NCBI GenBank assembly: GCA_014529385.2
Contig: CM043944.1
Location: 168,525,740 to 168,589,739, forward strand
DNA from: Adiantum capillus-veneris
Lineage: Eukaryota > Streptophyta > Polypodiopsida > Polypodiales > Pteridaceae
Length of the DNA stretch: 64,000 nucleotides
Direction: 5' to 3'
Part shown: in pieces, positions 1 to 10,183 of the stretch
Position numbering within the stretch: position 1 is the first letter of the stretch
Layout: each line of letters starts with the position of its first letter
Program-made: the position numbers and the translations under genes
Notes under the pieces: model-generated
Told to the model about the DNA's origin: nothing
Database searches by the model: none
The model's input: the letters and a program-made list of their open reading frames with translations, nothing else

Positions 1-48
1 GACAAGGATGATCATGAAGAGGAAGTAGATATTACAGATGCGTATACA

Positions 49-1389
49 ATGATGTTTGATGGTGCATACATGAAAGTTATTCAAAAGGTAAGTGGTGGGG
101 TAGTCATTAAGAACCCAAAAGGTGATGTAATCTTTTCTAGAGCTTACGATCTTGATGAAGCTGAAAGTAACAATGAGGCTGAGTATCTCATGCTTTTCCT
201 TGGGTTGAAGCAGTGTGTTGAGTTTGGATTGAAGAGGGTTGCAAAAGGGGATGCGTTGCTAGTCATGAATTAGTTGTTTGGTTTGTGGAATGTTAAGAAA
301 TACAATTTGAAGAAGTGGTTCTATGGCATCAAGAAGCTTTTGCATGAGTTTGAGAAGATACAATTTAAGCATGTTCCTCGTGAGAAGAATAAAGAAGCTG
401 ATGAATTGGCTAGGGACAAGTTGGATGCCTTGGTAGATTCTTTAAAGATCAAGGAAGCCTTGTATGCAAGAAGGGAATCATTCCAAGATGTAGAATTATT
501 TCTTGGTAAAGGAAAATGTCCAGAGGGCATGTCAAAGGTTCGACGTAAGAGAATAGTTGCAAAACCAAGAAACTACACATTGGTAGGTGAGGATCTCATG
601 CTTTATGGCAAGGATAGAATTTTGAGAAAAGTGCCGTACAAAGAAGAGATAGGCTTGATTTTGGAGCACTGCCATAAAAAAACAGGCCATCAAGGCAAGT
701 ATCAGGTTGTATTTTGTATTTCGAGAGCAGGTTACTGTTGGTCCTCTATGATGAGAGATGCTTATTTTTTGTGCAAGTCATGCCATGAATGCCAAGTGTT
801 TGCAAATCAAAAGGTTTTCGCTGAGCCTCAAAAAGCTATAATGTCTTTTGATGCATTTGCAAAATGGGGAGTGGATGCTATAGGTCCTATGCCACGGACC
901 AACAATGGCAAAAGGTATATCCTTGTGGTTGTGGACTATTTGACAAAATGGGTGGAGGCAAGAGCGGTAAAAGATGTAACAGTGGGAAGAGTGGCCTCTT
1001 TTTTGTATGAACAGGTGTGTTGCAGGTTTGGAGATCCTATGGTTATCATTTTTTATCGTGGACCAGGGTTTAGAGGAAAACTTGTAGCTGCTCTCATGGA
1101 GAAATTGAAAATTCAGCATAGGCATTCTTCTCCTCACTACCCACAATGCAATGGGTTGGTTGAGAACTGCAATGGTCAAATTGTGAAGATGCTATCAAAG
1201 TATGCTAGAGAGCATCCTAAAGAGTGGGACCTGGACTTGGAAAAGTGTTTGTGGGCTTATAGAACTGCGTATAGAGTGTCAACACAGTTTACACCATATG
1301 AACTTGTTTATGGAAAGGAAGCTCTTATGCCCATACAGGTGCACTTTGAAGCCTTGAAGTTGTTGTGCAGAAATGCAAGGTTCGCATAA
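49..1389 (+). pseudogene. Archaeal-type RNase H and integrase (Gypsy pol fragment)
   Basis: One frame with a TAG at 271-273. The first part has the RNase H start (MFDGAYMK), the SNNEAEY segment and the GDALLVM strand typical of the extra RNase H of Tat-lineage elements. After it come an integrase HHCC finger (H and H near 668-690, then CKSCHEC near 775-795) and the core domain. The first catalytic Asp (GVDAIGP) and the Glu (GLVENCNG) are present. The second catalytic Asp, normally in an S-D-R-G context, is Tyr at 1054-1056 (FYRGPGF). Integrase would join element cDNA to the chromosome; this copy cannot. Confidence 0.85.
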
Positions 1390-1399
1390 TGACAAGCTG

Positions 1400-1735
1400 C
1401 AGGAAAGAATTCTTTCTCTAGAGTTGTTGTGAATGAATAGAGAGAAAGCCAGTGATTATTATCTTCAACAAGCAGAGACAAGGATGGAGAAAATGAATAA
1501 GAGGCTGCCAAAGAAAGAGATCAAAAAGGGAGATCTAGTGATGAAGTATGATTCTCTCTTGGATTTTACTTTTCAAAATAATTTGAGGGACAAATGGTTG
1601 GGTCCATACAGAGTGAAGCATGTATTTCCTAATGGCACCTATGAGTTGGAAAATTTGTCAGGGGAATGTTTACGCTATAGAATAAATGGTTATAGGTTAA
1701 GAAATATTTTGCGAGGGATGTGGTTCCAGATGCAA
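1400..1735 (+). pseudogene. Integrase C-terminal GPY/F domain, frameshifted
   Basis: After a frame change this stretch continues the integrase. It has a K/E-rich linker, KKGDLV, then KWLGPYRVKHVFPNGTYEL, the GPY/F module found at the C-terminus of Gypsy integrases and thought to help DNA binding and multimer formation. The equivalent segment of the second Gypsy lies at 16981-17361, with the matching motif KWEGPFKVVECFPNGTYQL. The open frame runs on to 1852, but nothing recognisable follows about 1735. Confidence 0.8.
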
Positions 1736-1852
1736 ATAGTCCCTTGGTTGAGCATAAATGCTCTACCTAGAGGGTGGGCAATGATGATAAACCACTTTTG
1801 GTGTGTACAAAGTAGTGCATATATGCATCGTCATATGTACAAAAGGATGTAA

Positions 1853-3222
1853 ATACATGCATTTGGGAGATTTGCAAAGTGGTTTTGAGTTTCAAACATG
1901 GTGTAATGTGTGCACATTATAAATATCATGCTTGTGTGCCAACGGTCGGGCACAAGCACATGTTTGGACAAGGTATCAAAGTCTTAGAGATGGTTCCAAG
2001 TGGCTTCTTTTTATTCTAGGGAATGTGTTTGAGCTTTCTAAAATGTAAATAATGCAAGTGGGAGGCCTGCCAGGGAAGTTTGACACATGCAATGCGTGCA
2101 CCGCCCTAGAAGTGGTCAAAAATGGAATGTGGGGATGTGGTAAAGGAATTAGGGTATCAAGGATCAAATTAAAAAATTTGGTGAATTTTGGAGTCCGTTT
2201 GTGGTTTTTCTCGCGAAAAATGCCTGCCAGGGATCAAAATTGGCCAAAGCTAGGCCAAAAAAGGTCAAAAAATGGTCGAAAAAGGTGTTTCAAAGGCTTC
2301 AAAAAGCCACATCACTCACGGTGCTGTGATGGTCCAGGCTGAGGAATAATTTTTGAAGCCAAGTTTGGTCACTTTCATCTCTCTATGTGTGGGAGGAAGC
2401 AGGGTTCCTACAGGTGGTCTAGTGCAGTCCCGTCGCATTCGCGTCCTGTTTTTGAGTGTGTGGAGGAGTGAATGAGAGCTCTCTTTAATTTTTCACTTGG
2501 GAGAGTCTATGGAAGTTCTAAGGTTTCCATGGATGTGTGTGTGCGAGGAATTGAGGGAAGAAGGTGCCGATTTTTGCAAGAATATGTGACCCTATATCCT
2601 CGGGGGGTTCACTATGTGTAAAACTACCATATCACGTGTGTTCAGGACATGTTTGTAAAACCCCTTATCTGTGAATTATGTTAAGAATATAATGTACCCT
2701 TTTCTTTTAAAATCTGTAAGTTTTTCTCAAATCTAAAAAAATAATGCCCTTTTGTATATATATTTCTGTAAGTTTTAAGAACTTTAAATACCCTTCTGTT
2801 GAACTCACGTGATAGGTTACCTTTTTATTAGGTGACCTCCCCGGGCCTGTATCATCGCCATTAGGGTTGGTGCTACTCCAAAGAGTCCAACAGAGTGGAT
2901 TTAGGTGAAGGGTTTGGAATGGTTTGATAGAGGCCTTTTGTGGATGGCATTTTTTAGTTGTTGATGGCTTTTTTTTAATATTTTGGTCACCATCAAGTGT
3001 GACTTCAAGTGTTGATTGACTCAACTCACCTTGTAGTGTCTACGGGCAGGCAAGGGCTTGTAGGTCGAGGTGTTTGGAGTTTGAATTGAGCTTGTGGGTA
3101 GTGTTTTTATTGAGCTCTTGAGTGGTGGTGTGTGTGGGCTGGAATTTAAGCAAATTCAGTGTGTGGTGCTGAGTTGTTTGGGTGTGTGAGTGTGCGCACG
3201 ACGTCTTTTGCTCCATCAACGG
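1853..3222. other. Non-coding, probably 3' end/LTR of the truncated Gypsy
   Basis: No credible gene. This lies where the 3' LTR of the preceding element is expected, and contains LTR-like stretches such as a GT-rich block around 2450-2560. No second copy exists in the window to define LTR ends. Short open frames here have no recognisable domain. Confidence 0.4.
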
Positions 3223-4073
3223 GACCAAAGTCAATGGGTCCAAATGAGAGATGGTATGTCAAAGAGCAATGCTAGCTAATGGAGCTTGAAAGACCTTAGG
3301 GTTAGCTTCATTAAGGACCTCCAAAGGTTAGTGTTAAAAGTCCTTAGACCTAGGACCTTTTGCAAGCTAGGGTTATGCTTGAGGTGGGAACCCGGCCCAA
3401 GCTTGAGGTGCTTGTCGTGTTTGCTGACTAAGGTGCTTGAGGTTCTTGTTGTGCTTGATGACTAAGGTTCTCAAGGTGCTTAAGGTACTTCATGACTAAG
3501 GTTCTTGAGGGGCTTCAGGTGTTCCAAAAAGTCAATCATATCCCTACACAAGGGGGGGCGAGTCCTACAAGTAGGGGCATGAGAGAGAACACACACACAC
3601 TCACTCGATGCAAGCCAAGTCTAAAGAGGCAACAAGGACACATGTCAAGTGCCTCTCCATGTTGCCCTCATAAGGTGCCTAAAGCCTATTGGTTGGCCTG
3701 TAAAGGGGTCCAATAAGCTTTTAGCAGATTAAATTAATTGTTTAAGCATTTATCATGTCCTCTCTTCTCAAAAGGGAAAGGAGGACACTTGTCCGCCAAG
3801 GACTACCCCTATTGCTAGTTGTGACCAAGCATTAGAGGTAGTCCTCGGTGGTCACAACTAGCAATAGAGGTAGTCGTTGGTGGACAAGTGTCCTCCTTTC
3901 CCTTTTGAGAGAGAGGACTTGATAAATGCTTAAACAATTAATTTAATCACCTAAAAGCTTATTGGACCCCTTTAGAGGCCAACCAATAGGCTTTAGGCAC
4001 TTTATGAGGGCAACATGGAGAGGAGCTTGACATGTGTCCTTGTTGCCTCTTTAGACTTGGCTTGCATTGAGTG

Positions 4074-4104
<31 letters not shown>

Positions 4105-4516
4105 TCTCTCTCATGCTCCTACTTGTAGGGTTCGCCCCCCCTTGTGTAGGGATATGATTGACGTTTTGGAACACATGAAGCCCCTCAAGCACATTAGTCA
4201 TGAAGCTCCTTAAGCACCTTAGTCATGAAGCACCTCGAGAATCTTAATCATCAAGCACGACAAGAACCTCAACAACCTTAGTCATCAAAACACAACAAGC
4301 ACCTTAGTCAGCAAGCATGACAAGCACCTCAAGCTTGGGCTGGGTTCCCACCTCAATCACAACACTAGCTTGCAAAAGGTCCTAGGTCTAAGGACTTTTA
4401 ACACTAACCTTTGGATGTCTTTAATGAAGCTAACCCTAAGGTCTTTCAAGCTCCATTAGCTAGCATTGCTCTTTGACATACCATCTCTCATTTGGACCCA
4501 TTGACTTTGGTCCCAT
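3223..4516. repeat. Long inverted repeat (foldback), arms about 605 and 668 bp
   Basis: The left arm 3223-3827 is the reverse complement of the right arm 3849-4516, with scattered mismatches and short indels; about 21 bp (3828-3848) separate them. The outer ends read GGGACCAAAGTCAATGGGTCC and its complement. The arms contain blocks of imperfect repeats around 'gactaaggtgcttgagg' and a CA/GT tract near 3590 and 4080. No transposase is visible. The right arm ends exactly where the Gypsy 5' LTR begins. It could be a foldback or Mutator-like non-autonomous element, or a tail-to-tail duplication. Confidence 0.85.
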
Positions 4517-5459
4517 TATCAGGAGTTTTTTGGAGCAAGGGATTTCTCATATGTACATACACATGCATGGTGCATCGAATAAAGGATTGCCCATTTTCCA
4601 TAGCCAGGTGGTTACGTGGGGCCCACATGTGTACAGGTAGGACAACATGTACATAGTGCATCGATTTTCACTATTACCAGTACTAGTGTTTTTTCTCTAC
4701 AATAATGAGGAGTTGGTAGCGCGTAAAAATTCTCGAGGAAGCTATCCGTGGGCCGACGACATGAGGTAAGCAGGTGCGTCAGATGGCATCTAGTGGCGTC
4801 AGGAGGGCGAATGGGGTCAATATTTGCACGTGGAGAAGTACGGACACAACGTGGGTGTTTCCTTGTGATAATTATGCAGAAAGGTCATCATGAGGACCAT
4901 ATTTTGGGGCCACTTCACGTGGTGGCCGGATGCATTATTGGAAAAATTTGAGTGCCAGGTGTGCGCATGGATGCAGCAGGGTGACAACTATGCACTGCGA
5001 GATCAGTTTTTGGCCTGTTCGGGGTCTGTTTGAGGTCATCTAAAAGGCCAAGGGTGCCCAAGTAATAAAGCTAAGTGTGGGAACTAAAAAAACAGAGAAA
5101 AGACCAGAAAAAACATGGAGAAGAGAGGAGGAACAGCCGCAACTGTGTTTTTGCTCATTTTGGAGCCTGTTTTGGCCATAAACTGCTCATTCGAGGTCGG
5201 ATTTGAGCACTTTGACATTGTAGACTGGGGTTTTGGGACATTCCGGACGTGATGGCACTGCCCATTTTGCCAAATTCCTCACTCTTTTTCTGCTGTTTTT
5301 CTGTGTAATCTTCTCCGGTGAGTGAAGCCTCTGCTTGACTTTGTGGTTGTATCTGGTGTATTTCTTCAATACTGTGTAAACTATTTGCCCCATTGGTGTT
5401 GGCCCAAGCTCATTTGTATCTAAACATCAGAAATCCTCCTCTTTTGAGCTGATTTTTTG

Positions 5460-5535
<76 letters not shown>

Positions 5536-5706
5536 TGGAGTGGGTAAACGGATAGTCTCTCTCCTCTCGCTCCATCGGTGTGTTCCCTCTCTCGGCCAGG
5601 TGGGTTGTGTAAGCTGAGTGGTGCCCCATAGTGTGTGTGTGTATCTTTCCAAGAGTGTGTGTCAGGTTGTTATAGAGGCGTTCTGTGTGTTTCCATCTCT
5701 CTCACA
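4517..5706 (+). repeat. Gypsy 5' LTR
   Basis: Near-identical to 17390-18597. It begins about at TATCAGGAG; the other LTR has TGTCAGGAG, so the TG terminus seems mutated here. It ends CTCACA. An AATAAA at 5063-5068 could be the poly(A) signal. A CT microsatellite lies in the 3' part. Confidence 0.85.
5464..5533. repeat. (CT)n microsatellite inside the 5' LTR
   Basis: About 70 bp of uninterrupted CT dinucleotides. The homologous tract in the 3' LTR (18343-18426) is about 84 bp, so the tract was part of the element and changed length after insertion. Open frames through it (Arg-Glu or Ser-Leu runs) are not genes. Confidence 0.95.
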
Positions 5707-5712
5707 TTCTTT

Positions 5713-5730
5713 TGGCGCCCCCACGGAGGA
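5713..5730 (+). other. Putative primer-binding site of the Gypsy
   Basis: TGGCGCCCCCACGG starts six bases after the LTR end. TGGCGCC at this position is typical of plant Gypsy primer sites, complementary to a tRNA 3' end. I cannot assign the tRNA with certainty. Confidence 0.6.
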
Positions 5731-6762
5731 TCTTCTTCGAGTACCTTCTGCTTCGAGCTTCAAGCTTCGAGATTCGGGATTACAGGTTGCAGATTAAAGG
5801 TTACAGGTTACAGGGACACGTACAGGTACATGTGATTCACACAGGTACAGGTAGCTTGAGTACAGTGATATACTAGCAGTGGTGTCAATAGCTGTTGTGG
5901 GTATGCATCATTTGGTGCCTGTTTGAGTGCATTGTCTGTTGGATTGTACGTTACTTGTGTAAACTGCAAATGTATGCATTTGTGGAGCCATACTTGGTTT
6001 TATTTGGCAGTCCCAGCCATTTCTGAAACTTGGTCTGAAAGATAGTCATTTCTGAGACTTGACTATACGAGATTTGCATAAGCCTTCGTGTGAGGGTCGA
6101 TAGCGTGAGGTTTTATTGAGCTAGGGGATTCTCAAATGTGGAGATCCTTTCGGTGATACAGGTAGCTGGAGCACCCTTTTCGTGACCTCACCATAGGCTA
6201 TGTACTAGTGGTTCCTACTTGATGCTCGGGTTCTATTGTTGACAGTTTATGCATACATATACAGTCTATATTTTGGGTTCTTACTGCTCTACTTCCGGGG
6301 AAACTCTGCCAAAATTTTTCCAAGTTATGATGGCTGGTTTTTTGGTCGTTTGAGCCATTTATGCTATTATGCTGCTAAAATTTTGGCAAAATCAGAGGAT
6401 AAGTCAGGTGTGCCTTCTTGGGAGCTGCATGGTTGACTTTAATGGATGATCAAAATGGCCCTCAATTCACTCCTTTTCATTTAACTCAGAGAATCCAGAT
6501 AAATGTTCATGTGTCCAGGAAGATTTTTTTCCAGCAGCGCATAGTCTTTATGTTCGGGCCAAGAAGATTAAGAGAGATCTTGGAATGTCCTTTGCCTGTT
6601 GTAATTCCGATGATCAACTATGAAAACTCATTTGATGTGCATGTGTTTGTCCTTATCTAAAGTTGAGCTCCATTGAAGTTTCTGGGAATTGAGTCAGTCA
6701 AAAAGTTTTGGGTTCTTGCACGTGTTCGAAGGGGTTCTCAAAGCATTGTAACTTGGGTAGCC
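5731..6762 (+). other. Gypsy 5' leader, no gene recognised
   Basis: About 1 kb between the primer site and the first Gag-like codons. There are only short open frames without domains. It probably contains packaging and dimerisation signals of the element, but none is identifiable by eye. Confidence 0.5.
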
Positions 6763-8135
6763 ATGGCTTTCTCTTATCTGGAGTTTCATGGAAGAAGAGA
6801 TGAAGATGTGGAAGACTTTTTGGAAAAGATGGAGGTTGCCTGTATTAGCAACCAGATTCATGACCCGGCGCATATGTTACGTCTTCTCCAAATTTTTTTG
6901 AAGAGTGATGCACGAGTTTGGTCCCAAGCATTTGAAGAGGAGTTGCGTGTGGCTGATCCACCTGTAAGATTGAGTTGGGACAATCTAAGGCATGGATTGG
7001 AAGTGGAGTTTGTGAAGATAGAAGATCCTGACAAAGTGTGGCAAGAAGTACAAGGTTTGGTGCAGAAGGAAGGTGAGCCAGTAGATACGTACATACGTAA
7101 GTTCTCATTGGCATGGGAGCGGATGTGCAAGGCCTTAGCACAACAAGTACCCCCGCCTGACATGATGAAGAAGGACAGGTTCTTGGCTAGTCTTTGGGAG
7201 AATATATGTTGGAGAGTGGAGCTAAGAAGCCTAGGACATATGAAGATGCATTGGAGATAGAAAGGAACAAAGAGTGGAAGCTGAGGAAAATGAGCCAGCT
7301 AGGAGTAGAGTCTTTGCCCATGAGGTCTGAATTTCAGTCTATAGAGTCTTTACAAGGTCGCATGCCAGGGGTTCATCATGAACCAGTAGTTGCTGTTACT
7401 CCTCAGGTTATGCCAGCAGTGGTCACTACATCAGTGCAAGATGATGGGCTAAGGCAAGACATGAGGCAAGTGGTAGATTTGATGAAGAATCTCAGCCTAA
7501 ACATGCTAGGTCAAGTGGGAAATAATCAAGGTCGAGGGAGGTTTGGAAATCAGCCAGGAGGTGAGGAAAGACCCACGAATGGTGGTGGACAAAGCAATGG
7601 CAGGTTCTGGAGGCAGACGCCCACATGTTATAATTGCGGAGAGTTGGGCCACATCAGCCCACAATGTGATAAGCCACCAAGGATGGGGGGAGACATGTAT
7701 CCATTGCCAAGACAAGTGCTAACTAGGTCGAATGATTATGGCATCGAAATTAAGGGAGATGAAGGAACCAGTGGATTAACCCAGGAGGAAAAGGGAAAGA
7801 CAAAAGTGCTAAGTGTAGTCACCTTGGAGAAGGCATCAAAGCTAGAGGATACATTAGTGATGCCTATTGGGAAAAGGACCATAGAGGAAAAGGAAGGAAG
7901 AAGTGCCCCAGATCCTATCAAGAAGAAGGTAAAGAGCCATGAAGGTGAGGATGTCAAGGCCAAGAGAAAAAGGAGGGCTCGTCGTAAGTTTCATGTTTCA
8001 GATTTTCCACTAGGGGATGGGCAATTAAGCTATGACTTGAAGGAGGATCTGACAAGCAGGAAGGCAGATGTTACTTTTGGGAAGCTTATAGAGATGGTGC
8101 CTAAGCTAAAGCGACAGTGGAAGAGGATGTTATAG
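6763..8135 (+). pseudogene. Gag (capsid and nucleocapsid) of the Tat-like Gypsy
   Basis: A start at 6763 (MAFSYLEFHG) gives a retrotransposon Gag region. It has a capsid-like segment with the usual W-x-F-x2-E-F-type features (WDNLRHGLEVEFVK) and a later CCHC knuckle CYNCGELGHISPQC at 7626-7667 that would bind element RNA. A frame change near 7190 separates the capsid part from the rest. The reading frame then ends at 8135, where a 44-bp tandem duplication shifts the frame. Upstream codons from 6673 are open but probably not Gag. Confidence 0.8.
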
Positions 8136-8173
8136 AGATGGTGCCTAAGCTAAAGCGACAGTGGAAGAGGATG
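8086..8173 (+). repeat. 44-bp tandem duplication breaking gag-pol
   Basis: The stretch 8086-8129 is repeated exactly at 8130-8173. As 44 is not a multiple of three, the duplication shifts the frame and makes a stop at 8133-8135. Both copies are still identical, so this lesion is recent. Confidence 0.95.
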
Positions 8174-8935
8174 GTTAACCCAATGGAGAAAGAGCCAGAG
8201 AGAGGTTCAGTGAAGGTGTTGGCGATGGATGAGCTACCAGAAATTTGTCCAATAGTAGATGTGTGGCACAAAAGAAAACATTTGGGACAATGTTATGTGG
8301 ATGGTGGAGCCCAAATATGCGTCATAACACACTCATGCGTTGAGAAGATGGGTCTCACAGTGACTGGGGTGTCAGGTTTCCGGATTAGATTGGCAAACCA
8401 TCAAAAAGTAAAATGTCTGGGTGTTGTAAAGAGCTTAGAAGTGGAAGCATATGATGCAAAGGCAGTGGTTGATTTTCATGTGATGCCAGCGGGGCTGGGA
8501 GCATATCCTATCATACTCGGCAGACCATGGTTACGTGCAGTGGGAGCTGTTCAAGATTGGAGACGTGGTACGATTAGCCTCTATGGAAAGACAGGTACCA
8601 AGAAGCTATTTAATATGGACACAAGGAAACGATTGGATGAGCTTTATGAATATGAGGATGAATCTAGTGATGAAGACTATTCCACATTGACAGATGAGGA
8701 CAGTGATAGTACTACCAGCAGTGATGAGGATGTTGATGTTGCATTCCTTTTGATGGACAAAGAAATCCAGGAGTCTGGCTTAGTTGCATTTGAAAATGAA
8801 GTTGAAGATGAAAGTGAAGGGCCTTATGAAGTGATTGAAGGGCTGATGCAAACCAAGGTTGAGTTTTCAAAGAAGCAGGAATTGATGACACAAATGATCA
8901 GTGGAGACCTCTCAGCTATGGAGAAGGAGATATAA
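8174..8935 (+). pseudogene. Retropepsin (aspartic protease) region of Gypsy pol
   Basis: The segment QCYVDGGAQICVI (Asp codon at 8300-8302) is the retropepsin active-site loop, with DGG where most enzymes have D-T/S-G. The distal motif IILGRPWLRAVGA follows at about 8510. Together they mark a complete protease fold that would cut the Gag-Pol polyprotein. An acidic Asp/Ser/Glu-rich linker (about 8640-8860) leads to RT. The frame ends with TAA at 8933-8935, in frame with the RT that follows, so this is an in-frame nonsense break. Confidence 0.85.
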
Positions 8936-10126
8936 TTGCATATGCTAGCTAGTTTTCTTGATTTGTTCATTACTTCATATGAAGAGATCAGAGGGTTCAA
9001 GGGTGAAGAGATGCATATAGTGCTGAAAGAAGGTGCTAAGCCAATGAGACAAAGGCTAAGAAGGATGGGTCAAGATCAGATGGAAGCCTTGCGGGAAGAG
9101 GTGGACAAGCTATTGAAGGCAGGGTTCATAGTCCCTGTGGAAACCACAGAATGGGTGAGTCCAGTAGTAGTCAGCCCAAAGAAGGATGGAAAGTGGAGGA
9201 TTTTTGTAGATTTTAAACCCTTAAATGCAGCCACTAAGAAGAACCCATATCCTCTTCCATTCATTGATCAGATCTTGGATTCAGTGGCAGGTTATGAGAG
9301 GTACAGTGTGTGTGATGGTTTTTCAGGCTATTTTCAATTGAAGATTGCTCTTAAAGACCAAACAAAGACAACTTTCATTACGCCATGGGGCTGCTATTGC
9401 TACATGGTATTGCCATTTGGGTTGTCAAATGGACCATCTTTCTATCAAGAGAGAGCAAATTGGGTATTGAAACCATTCATTGGTAGTTGTGTTAAAGCTT
9501 TTATGGACAACTTTTGTGTCTATAGCAGTAGGGTTGAACATCATGAGAATATGCAGATGGTATTGGCTCGATATGATGAATGTGGAGGACAACTAAATCC
9601 CAAGAAATGCCATCTAGCACAGCCAAGGGTGAAGTTATTGGGCCATATGGTGTCAGAAAATGGCATTGAGGCTGATCCAGATAAGGTTAAGTCTATTATT
9701 CTTCTTCCATCACCTACGAGTACGAAGCAATTGGAAACCTTTATACACAAAGTGAAGTACATGGCACGGTTTATTCCATTGTCTTCTCATCTTCTTTATC
9801 CATTACAAAAAGTGGCAAAGCATGATCCATTGCAATGGGATGACAAGTGTGAAGAAGTGTTTCAAGAGGTGAAAGAGGTGTTAGGAGGGTTGTCAACCAT
9901 GCAGGCTTCTGATTGGGAGAAAGTTTTTTATGTAAATCCATCAGTAGGGGATGATGCCATTGGATCCATGCTATTGCAAAAGGGGAAGGGCAGCCATTAT
10001 ATGAGGCCAGTGTATTGTGCAAGCCGAGTGAAGCTGGTAGCAGAGAGAAAGTTCTCGGAAGTAGAGCTATTGATGGCCAACGTAATATTTGCTTGTCGGC
10101 GATTTCGTCATTACTTGCTATCATGA
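8936..10126 (+). pseudogene. Reverse transcriptase and first RNase H of Gypsy pol
   Basis: All RT blocks are visible: EWVSPVVVSPKKDGKWR, CDGFSGYFQ (first catalytic Asp at 9314-9316), LPFGLSNGPSFYQ and LLGHMVSENGIEADPDKV. The active-site motif, normally Y/F-x-D-D, reads FMDN because the second Asp is Asn at 9509-9511, which should abolish polymerisation. A degenerate RNase H follows (about 9900-10126). The frame stops with TGA at 10124-10126, and a further TAA lies at 10139-10141 before the same frame continues. Confidence 0.9.
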
Positions 10127-10183
10127 CCTTTTGTTTTCTAAACGAGTTATGCCTTTTTTCCACAGTTAATTAATGGAACTAAC

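Larger units (their letters stand above)
1..1852 (+). mobile_element. Truncated Tat-like Ty3/Gypsy retrotransposon, 3' half
   Basis: The window opens inside a Gypsy element. It reads archaeal-type RNase H, integrase zinc finger, integrase core and GPY/F C-terminal domain in that order, the same order as the better preserved element at 4.5-18.6 kb. A stop at 271-273, a frame change between about 1389 and 1433, and loss of a catalytic Asp show that it is dead. The 5' part lies outside the window and no paired LTR is visible. Confidence 0.85.

Noticed and set aside
778-1179. Antisense frame opposite integrase
   Set aside because: Shadow of the conserved integrase coding sequence; no own motif. 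The same holds for frames opposite gag-pol at 12.7-16.7 kb.
3492-3716. Two nearly identical small proteins at 3492-3716 (+) and 3959-4201 (-)
   Set aside because: They are the same sequence read in the two arms of the inverted repeat; no coding support.
4512-4516. Target-site duplication of the 4.5-18.6 kb Gypsy
   Set aside because: CCCAT before the 5' LTR and CCGTG after the 3' LTR agree only at two of five bases; no shift of the boundaries gave a clean duplication.
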